NCBI RefSeq assembly: GCF_900108555.1
Contig: NZ_FNWV01000001.1
Span: 696,973-760,972, forward strand
Source of the DNA: Ruminococcus flavefaciens
GTDB lineage: Bacteria > Bacillota > Clostridia > Oscillospirales > Ruminococcaceae
Direction: 5' to 3'
DNA length: 64,000 nucleotides
Under the pieces are notes generated by a model that searched no databases, was not told the DNA's origin, and saw only the letters and a list, made by a program, of their open reading frames with translations. Positions 48,823 to 59,176 of the stretch are shown one piece after another (position 1 is the first letter of the stretch; every line of letters starts with the position of its first letter). The translations under genes and the position numbers were made by a program.

Positions 48823-51800
48823 TCAGTCAATTTTAGTTGTCTGTGGAACAGCGATCGTTGTTGTAGTTGTAGTTGTTGTCTTGGATTCAGCAGATGTTGC
48901 AGCCGCAGTTGTTGTAGTTGTAACAGGCTCATCATCGCTTTGTACATCTGCTTCAAGCTCAATTGACTCGATCACGTTATTCTTAACGAATTTCTCAAGT
49001 GATACAGGCTCAGTTATTGTTGAATAGTAAACATAGTATCTGAGAATGATCGAAGCGTCAACAGCGTCTACAGAACCGTCATTGTTTACATCAGCAGGAG
49101 CGATCTGGTCTTCCTTGAGGATACCTTCCTGATGTGTAGAAACAAGTGCGTACTGACGAAGAACTGCTGATGCGTCAACTGCATCTATTAATCCGTCCTT
49201 GTTTACATCACCGTAGTTTACGACAACAGGAACTGTTGTTGTTACAGTTGATGTAGTTGTTGGCTCAGATGTTGTTGTAGATGTTGAAGTTGAAGATGTA
49301 GTGGTTGGCTTAGATGTTGATGTAGTAGATGTTGTAGTTGGCTTAGATGTTGTTGTTGATGTTGATGTAGTAGATGTTGTGGTTGGCTTAGATGTTGATG
49401 TAGTAGATGTTGTAGTTGGCTTAGATGTTGTTGTTGATGTTGATGTAGTAGATGTTGTGGTTGGCTTAGATGTTGTTGAAGTAGATGTAGTAGTTGTTGT
49501 AGTTGGCTTAGATGTTGTTGTTGATGTTGATGTAGTAGATGTTGTAGTTGCCTTTGATGTTGTCGAAGATGTTGCAGTTGTTGTAGTTGTAGTAGTAGAT
49601 GTTGTTGTATTTGTTGTAGTAGTTGTTGTTGCAACAAGTGGACCATTGCCTGTGAGGTTGTACTCACGTCCGCTGTAGTCCTTTACATCGCCCTTAGCTA
49701 CAAGCTTAGCACCGTTCTTTACAGTGATGTTTGTATCAGGAGCAATAAGAACATCAACGTTCTCAGGGATAGTTACGTCAGATGCTATTGTGATATTACC
49801 GAAGAGTGAAAGCTCTGTCTTAGTGTTGAGCTGAGCAGCTTCCTCAACAGCTACCTTGACATCAGCATAAGTATTCTTATTGCTGAGCATTGCAGTTGCC
49901 TTTGGATTGATAGTGATAGCGTCTGTTACTTCACCGCAGGTATCACATCTCTGAACTGCAAGACCTTGCTGACCGTTCTTAGGAGCAGCTACAAGAGTGT
50001 AACCGCCTGTTGACTTGCACTCGTGCTCTTCAATGCTGCGTACCTTGATCTCTTCTGTTGTACCGTCTGAATAGTCAACGATAAGTGTACCGCTTGCGCC
50101 GACCTGACTTGTGCTTACTCTGATGATAGTATCACCGTCTACTGTAAGAACGCCGTTTTCATCGACCTTTGCGCCGTTGATATCAGCGAGTGTAAATGGA
50201 TTGCTTACTGTTGTAGTTGTTGCACCTGTCTCAGAAGGAGCATTACGACGTATGTCTGCAACTATTCTTACATTTGCAGGGAGATCTCCATGTGTATGGA
50301 GTATGAGGTCTAACTCGTCCTCAAATGGGATAAGGTTCTGATTATATCTGTTGAGATAATCATTCAGTGAAGATGTAAAGTTATCTGCACCGAGAGATAC
50401 ACCGATATAACGATCTGTGAATTCGATATATCCGCTTCTTGTAGTTGTGCCGTTTCTGTATGCGTCGAAGAATATCTCACTTACAAGATTTCTTGCAGTA
50501 TTTGTTGCTACTCTTCTTACAGGAATGTGCTGCTGACGTGCTACAGGTGTGATAATAACCTCGAATGGTATCGGGTTAGAACCTATAAATCCTACCTTGA
50601 AGCCCTTGAGGATATGCTCAACAGGGAGCTCGCTCAATGCGCCTGCATAGATCATACGGATAAAGTCTATACCCATGATCTCAGGATAATTCTGTACCAT
50701 GTTGACTATAGTATCAACTACTGCATCGTTTCTTTCTGCTCTGATATATCTCTCATAGATAGACTTCCAGAGGTCAGGTAAATTAACCTGAATTGTTACG
50801 TACTGATTTGGTTTGAGTTCGCTGACCTTAACAGAAGGACCGCCATTTGCTGTGTAGATAGTCTGTTCCTTTGTTATAAGACCAAGTGAAGTGATATTGC
50901 CGTCTGTGTCAAGATTGCCGAAGTACAAAGTTGCCTTTGAACCCTGCTGTGCTCCCAGAATTGTGTTTTCAAGGTCGTAGATAGACTTGTCAGACACATT
51001 TTTAAGAGTGATCTTTACAGGATATGTCTTTCCGTAGTATGATAACTCAGGAAGCTCGATGGTCATTTTAAGTGCATTGCTTGAATATACGTGGAGATTT
51101 TCCTGTGATTTGAATGTAAGATTGAACGGTTCAGTACCATTCATTCCGCTGAATTCTGCGCTGAGTGTGTAATCACCCGGTTCATCGCCGCGTACTGCCC
51201 AGTTCTTTGTTACTACCTGATTAGGAGCAACACTGCCGATGCTTTCAGTAACGCTTCCGTCAACAAGTGTAAGTCCGGTAGGTACGTTAAGCTTAGCCTT
51301 GCAGTTTGTAAGAGTACCTGTACCCTTATTTGTTACGATAAGCTGTACGTCATAGAATTCCTTGAGCCACTTGCTCTGACCATAGATGAACAGATACATA
51401 TCTTCATCTACTGTCTCCTCGTGGATAACGTGTGCATGGATCTCATCTACCCATACTACCTTCTTGTCGGTAATGAGTATCGGATCATGACCGTCTATCT
51501 CAAGGTATACATAGTTAACAGGCTCCCAGCCTTCATCGTACTCAACGATCTTGTTGATAACAACGCCTGCTGTGTCAAAATCAGCTTCGATAGCATACTG
51601 TACACAGTTGAAGTTGTCAGGATTTCTGAGGTCTATGCCTCTTTTTTCAACTTCTTCCTTGGTCATTGGCTTAACATGAAGCTCACCGTCGACATTAAGT
51701 TTTGGCTGAGTTGTTGTTGTAGATGTTGTGCTTGTTGTCAGAGTTGTTGTGGTTGTTGAAGTTGATATATTTGGTTTATTTGTGGTTGGCTGTGATGTAG

Positions 51801-54800
51801 TTAATGTAGTAGGTTTAACTGTTGTAATTGGCTTTGTTGTGGTTGTTGTTGGCTTTGTTGTGGTTGTTGTTGGTTTTGTTGTGGTTGTGGTTGGTTTTGT
51901 TGTAGTTGTGGTTGGTTTTGTTGTAGTTGTGGTTGGCTTTGTTGTAGTTGTGGTTGGCTTTGTTGTAGTTGTGGTTGGCTTTGTTGTAGTTGTAGTTGGC
52001 TTTGTTGTAGTTGTGGTTGGTTTTGTTGTAGTTGTAGTTTGTTTTGTTGTTGATGTAGTAGTTTTAGTTGTTGTAGTTGTTGAAGTTGTAGTAGGCTTCT
52101 TTGTTGTTGATGTTGAAGTCTTAGATGTAGTAGAAGTTGTCTTAGCTGTTGTTGTAGTAGTAGATGTAGTTGAAGAAGTTGTCTTCTTAGTAGTTGTAGT
52201 TGTTGTCATTGAAGTAGGAACGTTGTATACTACTTCGCCTGCGGTGTCAGTAGACAATGTACCGCCCATTACAGCTGTGAAGTACTCTGAAGGATTTGTG
52301 CCCTTATTGTACTTAGCATAGCCGTTTGTGATAGTACCTGTCTTGATAGCTTCGATACTTACCTTACCGCCTGTAAGCTTTTCGATAATGTCGATAGTCT
52401 TGTCAGCAGGAATATAGATATTTGCCAGCGGGCTGCTGATGTCAAGCTTGCCGCTTATAGCTATCTTAGTATTATTTGTGCAGTAGATACCATAGTTATC
52501 TGTACTTGATATCTTACCGCCTGTGATGTTGATAGTACCGTTGTTTGACTTTGAGTAGATTCCGTAACCGTCATCTGCCTTTACAGCAGCACCGCTGAGG
52601 TTGATAACACCTGAGTAAGAGCTGTCCATGTAAATGCCTGCGCGGTCATAATAACGATTGTTATTAGCAACAGCCTTCGACTCGAGAGTACCGCTTATAA
52701 GGTTAGTTGTGCCCTTGCTTGATCTGAGTGAAAGCGGATTAGATGTGTTTGAAATAACAGTTGCACCGTTAAGAGTAAAGTTACCGTTGCTGTTTACTCC
52801 TACTGTTGCGTAATTGTTCTTATCATTTCCGTAGAAAGTACCCGCAAGAAGTCTGAGTGTACCGTCTACATTGAACAGTTCATAGTTACCGGTAGCGTTC
52901 ATAGTACCAGTCTGTGCCTTGCTGCTGTCTCTTACTGTAACTATACCGTTGCTGCCTATTCTTACTCTGTTGATGCTTACCTTGTGACCGTTGAGGTCGA
53001 GATCCAGCATTGTATTGCTGTAAATATCGCCTTCAACAGTTACATCGCAGTCAAGCTTGTACTTACCGGATGTAGGAAGACTGTCCGTCTTGCTCCATGT
53101 CTTTGTCTCAGCTTCTACGAATTTAAGGTTGTTGTCAGCAGCGTACTTCTCTGCATATGTTTCCTTATAACCAACAATAGTATCTACCTTGCTGTTTCTG
53201 AGGAAGTTGCCGTTAATGCTTGAAGCACTTGCAACGCTTGCAGGGATATAAACTGAAGTTACACCTGAATCGCTGAATATATCATTGTAGATGTATGTTA
53301 CTGACTCAGGGATCTCAAATGATTTGAGTGATGTACAGCCGCGGAATGTATCGCTTCCGAAGTTTGTGACTGTAGCCGGAAGAACTGCTGATGTAAGGTT
53401 CTTACAATCTCTGAACAGGTTTGATGTGTATAAAGCCTTAACTGTGTCAGGGATAACGATAGACTTGAGACCTGTGCCATAGAATGCACCGCTCTCTATT
53501 CTCTCAACAGAAGCAGGGATAACGAGCTCTGTGATAGCTGCATCATTGTAGAATGCATTGCTGCCGATAGTCTTTAATGTATCAGGAAGCTTTATTCCTG
53601 TAAGAGCTGTACAGCCGTAGAATGCGTTGCTTCCGATAGTTTCAAGTCCTGATGAGAGCTTAACTGATTTAAGTGTTGCCAGATTGTAGAATGCACCTGT
53701 ATTGATAGTCTTTACATTTGCAGGTATCTCGATAGATTCAAGCTTTGTGTTCTGGAAGCAATAGTTGCTGATAGCTTCAAGCTTTGAAGGTATCTTGATA
53801 GATGTTATTCCTGTGCCTGAGAAAGGAGACTGTCCGAGACTTTCAAGTGACTCAGGAAGCTCGATGCTTGTGATAGCAGTACAGTTGTTGAATGCACCGT
53901 TTCCGATAGTCTTTACAGAATCAGAGATCTTAACGTCCTTAAGTGCTGTGCAGTAGTTAAATGCATAATTTTCGATAGCAGTTAAAGTATCAGGAAGTGT
54001 TATAGATTCAAGTGCAGTACAGCTGCTGAACGCATAATTTCCGATAGTTTCAAGCTTTGAAGGGAACTTAACTGTCTTTAACTTCTTTGCACCGCTGAAT
54101 GCATAATCACCGATAGCTGTCATGCTTGCAGGAAGCTCAACAGATTCAACTACTGAATTATTGAATGCATTTCCTGTAATTGTTTCTACACTCTCAGGAA
54201 GCTTTATTTCCTTAAATGCACTGCCGTAGAATGCATTTCTGTCAATTGTCTTAACACTGCCTGGGATATTGATCTCTGTAAGTGCGCTGCAATTATTGAA
54301 AGCATATTCAGGAATAGCTTCAAGCTTTGAAGGAAGCTTTACTGATGTCATCTTTGAAGCACCTGCATAAGCATTCGCAGGAAGCTCTGTACGTGAATCA
54401 GAATAAATGATGTTTGTAATGTTTGTATTAGCGAATGAGTTATTAAGTGTCTTTACAGAATCAGGGATAGTGATCTCTGTTATACCTGTTCCTGTGAAAG
54501 GAGTATACCCGATAGTTTCAAGATTCTTAGGAAGTTCGATCTTTGTGAGCTTGCCGCAGTTATTGAATGCATAGTTGCCAAGAGTTGTCAGAGACTCGGG
54601 AAGTGTCACACTTGAAAGTGCAGGACAATAAGAGAATGCATAATTTCCGATAGTCTTTACAGAATCAGGTAATGTAATGCTTTCAAGACCTTCACAGTAA
54701 GTAAATGCATTATCTCCGATAGATTCAAGCTTTGAAGGGAATACTATCTTCTTCAACTTCTTGCAGGCATAGAATGCACTGTTTGGAATTGCAGTCATAT

Positions 54801-57800
54801 TTTCAGGAAGCTCGATCTCTTCGATAAGTGAATTGCTGAAAGCATTGTAGTCAAGTGTTTCGATATTATTTTCAAGCTTCAGCTTCTTTATACCGCTGCT
54901 TGCGAAAGCGCCTGAACCGATCTTTGTAACTGTGCTCGGTATAGTAATGCTCTCAAGTGCTGTACAACCGCTGAATGCATAGTTCGGAATAGCTGTAAGC
55001 TTTGAAGGAAGCTTTACTGATGTCATCTTTGTAGCACCTGCATAAGCATTCGCAGGAAGCTCTGTACGAGAATCAGAATATGTGATAGTCTCGATGTTTG
55101 AGCCTGAGAATGTACTGATATTCACATTCTTTACCGAATCAGGGATCTTGATCTCCTTGATTCCTGTATAGGCAAATACATTATAAGAAAGAGTTTCAAG
55201 CTTCTCAGGAAGTTCAAGCTTAGTAAGCTTTGAACAATTATAGAAAGCATTAGTGTCTATTTTTGTAAGAGAGCTTGGAAGCTTGACATCAGTAAGTGCG
55301 GTACAAGATTGGAAAGCATTACTTGGGATAGTTTCGATCTTTGAAGAAAGCTTTACTGATTCAAGTGAAGCTGCATAATAAAATGCACAGTTACTTAAAG
55401 ATGTAACAGACTCGGGAAGCTCAATAGATGTAAGTCCTGAATAAGAGAATGCATTATTTCCAATGCTTTCTACTGTCTCAGGGACATCTATGCTCTTGAG
55501 AGCTGTACAGTTATAAAAAGCATACTGCGGGATAGCTGTAAGCTTTGAAGGAAGCTTAACTGATTTGAGGCTCCTTGAATTCTGGCACACTCCGTACGGA
55601 AGTGTTGTGAACTTATCATCAAATATAATGAATTCAATATTTGAATTATCAAATGCATAATTGCTTATCGTATCAACAGTAGAAGGTACAGTTAATTCCT
55701 TTATACTGCAGTTACTGAAAGCGTTTGAATTGAGAGTCTTTACACTGCTCGGTATAGTGAACTTTGTAAGACCTGTACAGTTGCTGAAAGCATAGCTCGG
55801 GATAGCTGTAAGCTTTGAAGGAAGCTTTACTGATGTCATCTTTGCAGCACCTGCATAAGCATTTGCAGGAAGTTCTGTACGAGAATCAGAGTATGTGATA
55901 GTCTCGATATTTGAACCATAGAATGAATTGCTAAGGCTCTTTACAGAATCAGGGATAGTTATTGCCTTTATTCCTGTGCTATAGAAAGCAGATGAACCTA
56001 TAGTCTCTAATGTTTCCGGAAGCTCCAGACTTGTCAGGCTGCTGCAATACTGGAAAGCATATGTATATATTGACTTAAGACCACTTGGCAGCTTGACCTC
56101 TTTGAGAGAACTACAGCTCTGGAACGCATAGTTATCAATTGCTGTAACAGTTTCAGGTATCTTCACATCAGTAAGTGAAGAACAACCTGTAAACGTACTT
56201 CTTGGGATAATTGTAAGCTTTGAAGGAAGCTTTACAGACTTGAGTTTTGAAGAACCGTTGAATAAACCGGTGTTAAGCTGAGTAAACTTATCATCTATCT
56301 CAGCAGACTCAAGATTTGTATTTGCAAAAGCATTGGAATAGATCGTATCAACTGTGGAAGGTACCTTTATGCTCTTTATGCTGCTTCCTGCAAGAGCATA
56401 TGAATCGATAGTTTTGATATTTGCAGGTATCTCAAAGCTTGTTATCTGAGTACAGCCTGTAAATACATAGTATGGCAGAGTTTCGAGCTTTGAAGGAAGC
56501 TTGGGATCCTTCATCTTAGCAGCACCGCCGTAAGCATAGCTAGGAATTGTTGCTGCATCATCCGGATATAGTATAGTTTCAATGTTTGAATCTGTGAATG
56601 TATTAGCCTGAACATATTTTACAGCAGCAGGTATCTTGATTTCCTTTATTGCTGTTCTGCCAAAGATATAATTGCCGAGTGTTGTAAAATTCTCAGGGAT
56701 AGTAAGCTTTTCAAGAGCAGTACAGCCCTGGAAGCAATAGTCAGGTATATTTACAATCTTGCTTCCGAAATCTATTGAAGTAAGCTTTGAACAATCTTTG
56801 AGTACACCAGAGCTCCAGCTTGTTATGTTGTCAGGTATCTTAAAGCTTTCGATCTTTGTACCTGCAAGACAATATGAGCTAAGGAGAGTCATTGACTTAG
56901 GAATGTTTATTTCCTTTACTCCTGAATTATAAAATGCATAGCTGCCAATGAACGTTACAGTATCAGGAAGTGTTACCTTTTCAAGAGCTGTACAGCCGTA
57001 GAAAGCACTTGAAGCTACTGTGACAAGGTCTGATGGGAATGTTATGCTTGTTAACTTGGTACAGTCTCTGAATATCTCTGAACCACAGCTGATAGAATTG
57101 TCAGGATATGTTACTGTCTCAAACTTTGTATTTCTGAAAGCAGCCTGACCTATAGACTTCAAATTCTTAGGATACTTGAACTCTTTAAGACCTGAGGAAT
57201 AGAATGCACTGTATCCGATAGTCTCAACAGTATCAGGAAGATCAATGCTTTCAAGTGAAGAACAGCCTGAGAACAAGCTATCTGCAATAACTTTAGTATT
57301 TGAAGGAAGCTTTACAGAAGTAAGCTTTGTACAACTTGCAAATGCGCTGCCTGAAATAGTTTCAACAGTATCAGGTATCTCAAGCTTTGTAAAGCCTGTA
57401 CCGTTCAAAGCATTATATTCGATTTTAGTTATATTGTCAAGATTGATACTTGCAAGTTTTGAACAACCCTGACACATATAAGATGATAATACAGTGACCT
57501 TGCTTGGAAGCTTCAGTTCTGTCAGTGATGAGCAGTGCTGGAAAGCATAATTTCCAATAGCTGAAACAGTTTCGGGGATATCGATCGATGCAAGCGTATA
57601 ACAATTTGCGAAAAATCCATATGGGATAGACTTCAAATTGCTCGGGAGCTTTGCTGACTTGAGATTTTTACAATTATAAAATACATAGTCGCCCCAAGTC
57701 TCAACTGTTGAAGGCATCTCTACCGACTCAAGAGATGAATTATTGAAGGCAGAAGTGCCGACAGATTTTACAGTCTCAGGGATAGAGACCGACTTTATCT

Positions 57801-58875
57801 TTGACCAGGCAAAAGCATAGTCATTTATAGCTGTTACCTTCTTGCCGTTTATCTCTGACTGGATAACAGCCTTTTCTGCTTCATAGTCACAGTAAGCAAC
57901 CTCTGCGTGATCCTTATATACGTTGTAGTATATAAGATCCTTCATTACAACTTCATAATCCTTTGTTGAAGTGCCTGCTGTTGAAGAAGGATCAATAAGG
58001 ACATATCCGTCAAAAGGAGTTCCCTTGAGGTAAGAGTCACTGTCTGTTTTGGCGGTATGGGAAACATTTGAATAATAGTCAGACTTTAATCTCGGAGTTG
58101 TAAAGTAAAAATAATGCTGAGGATAATTATTGTTTGAACAAATGTTTACATAATACACATCATTTGGCTTTGCATCGGCAGGTACTTCCAAATTCAAGGT
58201 TGCGTAAGTACCATTTTTACCTCTTTTTACAGTACCATCTGTTGCAGTGCTGCTGTTTGCGTATATACCATAAGTTTTTCTGCTGCTTGTAGGAGAATAG
58301 CTTGAATAACTTACGTACATACCTGCTGTTCCGTCTTCTTTTCCGCCCTCAACGCTTTTAAGTGTAAGACGGCTGTCCAGATCTACGAAAACAGTCGCGC
58401 TTGAGTAGTATTCCTCATTAGCGGCGAAGTTAGGATCATTGACCTTGATAGTCAGAGCTACTGTCGAACCTGGCTTTGCAACTGTATGGCTTAATGAAAT
58501 TTCCGGATCAGGCTGAACCCTTTCTGATTCCGGTATAGTAGATGTTGTAGTAGAACTAACTGTCGCTTTTGTTGTCGTAGTAGTTGTTGTCGTAGTTGCT
58601 GAAGCTACAGCTGATGCAGCTGCCTTTGGTGCCGGAGGAGTTGTTGCGACAGGGCTTGTTGTGATTGTTGTGTTGTTGTTTGTCTCCATAATTTTATCAG
58701 ATGTTATATTGATAATATCTGAAGCGGATATGGAACCGACCAGTGTTTTTTGTCCGATATCAGTGTTTGCTGCACCTGCTGAAAGGTTTGCAGGTATCTG
58801 CGTTGTGAGCATAGCAGACGCGGCAAGCACGGAAACGAACTTTTTGGTGATCTTCCCGGGATGTTTATGTCCCAT
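48823..58875 (-). CDS. Giant cohesin-like / LRR / Thr-rich / dockerin surface protein, 3350 aa
   Basis: One uninterrupted 10,053-nt gene. Order: signal peptide (1-35), Thr-rich stretch (about 80-115), cohesin-like beta-sandwich (about 118-290; SLSHTVAKPGSTVALTIKVN), roughly 70 BspA-type LRR_5 repeats (about 320-1920; GCTALEKVTLPDTVTFIGSY), a parallel beta-helix-like region (about 1925-2220), ten KPTTTTT units (about 2280-2350), a CARDB-like and mixed region (about 2390-3075), a second Thr/Ser linker (about 3075-3215), a dockerin (about 3218-3291; GDVNKDGLIDAVDAS) and a short Thr-rich tail. With a cohesin-like and a dockerin domain it could act as a scaffolding adhesin. No enzyme motif was seen. 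GGGAGG ribosome site. Confidence 0.9.
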   Translation of the reverse strand: MGHKHPGKITKKFVSVLAASAMLTTQIPANLSAGAANTDIGQKTLVGSISASDIINITSDKIMETNNNTTITTSPVATTPPAPKAAASAVASATTTTTTTTTKATVSSTTTSTIPESERVQPDPEISLSHTVAKPGSTVALTIKVNDPNFAANEEYYSSATVFVDLDSRLTLKSVEGGKEDGTAGMYVSYSSYSPTSSRKTYGIYANSSTATDGTVKRGKNGTYATLNLEVPADAKPNDVYYVNICSNNNYPQHYFYFTTPRLKSDYYSNVSHTAKTDSDSYLKGTPFDGYVLIDPSSTAGTSTKDYEVVMKDLIYYNVYKDHAEVAYCDYEAEKAVIQSEINGKKVTAINDYAFAWSKIKSVSIPETVKSVGTSAFNNSSLESVEMPSTVETWGDYVFYNCKNLKSAKLPSNLKSIPYGFFANCYTLASIDIPETVSAIGNYAFQHCSSLTELKLPSKVTVLSSYMCQGCSKLASINLDNITKIEYNALNGTGFTKLEIPDTVETISGSAFASCTKLTSVKLPSNTKVIADSLFSGCSSLESIDLPDTVETIGYSAFYSSGLKEFKYPKNLKSIGQAAFRNTKFETVTYPDNSISCGSEIFRDCTKLTSITFPSDLVTVASSAFYGCTALEKVTLPDTVTFIGSYAFYNSGVKEINIPKSMTLLSSYCLAGTKIESFKIPDNITSWSSGVLKDCSKLTSIDFGSKIVNIPDYCFQGCTALEKLTIPENFTTLGNYIFGRTAIKEIKIPAAVKYVQANTFTDSNIETILYPDDAATIPSYAYGGAAKMKDPKLPSKLETLPYYVFTGCTQITSFEIPANIKTIDSYALAGSSIKSIKVPSTVDTIYSNAFANTNLESAEIDDKFTQLNTGLFNGSSKLKSVKLPSKLTIIPRSTFTGCSSLTDVKIPETVTAIDNYAFQSCSSLKEVKLPSGLKSIYTYAFQYCSSLTSLELPETLETIGSSAFYSTGIKAITIPDSVKSLSNSFYGSNIETITYSDSRTELPANAYAGAAKMTSVKLPSKLTAIPSYAFSNCTGLTKFTIPSSVKTLNSNAFSNCSIKELTVPSTVDTISNYAFDNSNIEFIIFDDKFTTLPYGVCQNSRSLKSVKLPSKLTAIPQYAFYNCTALKSIDVPETVESIGNNAFSYSGLTSIELPESVTSLSNCAFYYAASLESVKLSSKIETIPSNAFQSCTALTDVKLPSSLTKIDTNAFYNCSKLTKLELPEKLETLSYNVFAYTGIKEIKIPDSVKNVNISTFSGSNIETITYSDSRTELPANAYAGATKMTSVKLPSKLTAIPNYAFSGCTALESITIPSTVTKIGSGAFASSGIKKLKLENNIETLDYNAFSNSLIEEIELPENMTAIPNSAFYACKKLKKIVFPSKLESIGDNAFTYCEGLESITLPDSVKTIGNYAFSYCPALSSVTLPESLTTLGNYAFNNCGKLTKIELPKNLETIGYTPFTGTGITEITIPDSVKTLNNSFANTNITNIIYSDSRTELPANAYAGASKMTSVKLPSKLEAIPEYAFNNCSALTEINIPGSVKTIDRNAFYGSAFKEIKLPESVETITGNAFNNSVVESVELPASMTAIGDYAFSGAKKLKTVKFPSKLETIGNYAFSSCTALESITLPDTLTAIENYAFNYCTALKDVKISDSVKTIGNGAFNNCTAITSIELPESLESLGQSPFSGTGITSIKIPSKLEAISNYCFQNTKLESIEIPANVKTINTGAFYNLATLKSVKLSSGLETIGSNAFYGCTALTGIKLPDTLKTIGSNAFYNDAAITELVIPASVERIESGAFYGTGLKSIVIPDTVKALYTSNLFRDCKNLTSAVLPATVTNFGSDTFRGCTSLKSFEIPESVTYIYNDIFSDSGVTSVYIPASVASASSINGNFLRNSKVDTIVGYKETYAEKYAADNNLKFVEAETKTWSKTDSLPTSGKYKLDCDVTVEGDIYSNTMLDLDLNGHKVSINRVRIGSNGIVTVRDSSKAQTGTMNATGNYELFNVDGTLRLLAGTFYGNDKNNYATVGVNSNGNFTLNGATVISNTSNPLSLRSSKGTTNLISGTLESKAVANNNRYYDRAGIYMDSSYSGVINLSGAAVKADDGYGIYSKSNNGTINITGGKISSTDNYGIYCTNNTKIAISGKLDISSPLANIYIPADKTIDIIEKLTGGKVSIEAIKTGTITNGYAKYNKGTNPSEYFTAVMGGTLSTDTAGEVVYNVPTSMTTTTTTKKTTSSTTSTTTTTAKTTSTTSKTSTSTTKKPTTTSTTTTTKTTTSTTKQTTTTTKPTTTTTKPTTTTTKPTTTTTKPTTTTTKPTTTTTKPTTTTTKPTTTTTKPTTTTTKPTTTTTKPITTVKPTTLTTSQPTTNKPNISTSTTTTTLTTSTTSTTTTQPKLNVDGELHVKPMTKEEVEKRGIDLRNPDNFNCVQYAIEADFDTAGVVINKIVEYDEGWEPVNYVYLEIDGHDPILITDKKVVWVDEIHAHVIHEETVDEDMYLFIYGQSKWLKEFYDVQLIVTNKGTGTLTNCKAKLNVPTGLTLVDGSVTESIGSVAPNQVVTKNWAVRGDEPGDYTLSAEFSGMNGTEPFNLTFKSQENLHVYSSNALKMTIELPELSYYGKTYPVKITLKNVSDKSIYDLENTILGAQQGSKATLYFGNLDTDGNITSLGLITKEQTIYTANGGPSVKVSELKPNQYVTIQVNLPDLWKSIYERYIRAERNDAVVDTIVNMVQNYPEIMGIDFIRMIYAGALSELPVEHILKGFKVGFIGSNPIPFEVIITPVARQQHIPVRRVATNTARNLVSEIFFDAYRNGTTTRSGYIEFTDRYIGVSLGADNFTSSLNDYLNRYNQNLIPFEDELDLILHTHGDLPANVRIVADIRRNAPSETGATTTTVSNPFTLADINGAKVDENGVLTVDGDTIIRVSTSQVGASGTLIVDYSDGTTEEIKVRSIEEHECKSTGGYTLVAAPKNGQQGLAVQRCDTCGEVTDAITINPKATAMLSNKNTYADVKVAVEEAAQLNTKTELSLFGNITIASDVTIPENVDVLIAPDTNITVKNGAKLVAKGDVKDYSGREYNLTGNGPLVATTTTTTNTTTSTTTTTTTATSSTTSKATTTSTTSTSTTTSKPTTTTTTSTSTTSKPTTTSTTSTSTTTSKPTTTSTTSTSKPTTTSTTSTSTTTSKPTTTSTTSTSKPTTTSSTSTSTTTSEPTTTSTVTTTVPVVVNYGDVNKDGLIDAVDASAVLRQYALVSTHQEGILKEDQIAPADVNNDGSVDAVDASIILRYYVYYSTITEPVSLEKFVKNNVIESIELEADVQSDDEPVTTTTTAAATSAESKTTTTTTTTIAVPQTTKID
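49260..49560 (-). repeat. Low-complexity Thr/Ser/Lys linker repeats within the giant gene
   Basis: Repeating units encoding SKPTTTSTTSTSTTT-like blocks (about 45 and 33 nt alternating) link the CARDB-like part to the dockerin. Strong strand bias: the plus strand reads almost only G and T. Prone to slippage. Confidence 0.85.
51830..52039 (-). repeat. Ten tandem 21-bp repeats encoding KPTTTTT
   Basis: A 21-bp unit (GGYTTTGTTGTRGTTGTGGTT in plus-strand reading, with small variations) occurs ten times in register, encoding KPTTTTT. It is a rigid, probably glycosylated spacer in the giant protein. Confidence 0.9.
53110..57900 (-). repeat. LRR array with a 225-residue super-repeat
   Basis: About 1600 codons of LRR_5 units of 22-23 residues. 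A marker segment (ELPANAYAGA-KMTSVKLPSKL type) recurs at about 54351, 55026, 55839 and 56514, giving spacings of 675, 813 and 675 bp. The middle spacing is exactly 138 bp longer, equal to two 23-residue LRR units. This shows block duplication with later insertion or loss of two units. Confidence 0.8.
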
Positions 58876-58925
58876 TTCAATTACCTCCCTTATTAAAAAT
58901 TAAATGAATGTAATTCACCACCATA

Positions 58926-58953
58926 ATTATACCATGATGAGGGGAAAGGTCAA
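58926..58953 (-). promoter_or_regulatory. Promoter of the giant LRR-dockerin gene
   Basis: On the minus strand, TTGACC (58953-58948) and TATAAT (58931-58926) are spaced 16 bp, about 50 nt before the start codon. Confidence 0.7.
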
Positions 58954-59176
58954 TAGAAATGGAACTTTTGTAAACAAATTTTGGTAAAAGCTAACTAACT
59001 TGTAGCAATATTCAATGTCAAAACTACTAAAAGTAATAAAAAATTAGATTTGTCTTTGTTAAAAAAACAGTAACATATCGTGTAAAAAATATCGTCATCT
59101 ATGTTATATATCATAATTTATTAATCAATATCACAAAAATGCTATGAGCAGCAGCCTCTCCCCTGCCTTATCTGTC

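Noticed and set aside
49301..49678. Plus-strand open frame rich in Val, Asp and Gly
   Set aside because: It is the antisense image of the Thr-rich linker repeat in the giant gene; composition is forced by the repeat and no ribosome site is present.
51830..52039. Regular short repeats considered as a CRISPR array
   Set aside because: Units are contiguous 21-mers without spacers and encode KPTTTTT in frame; no cas genes are present.
51728..52321. Plus-strand open frame made of FVVVVVG repeats
   Set aside because: Antisense shadow of the KPTTTTT repeats.
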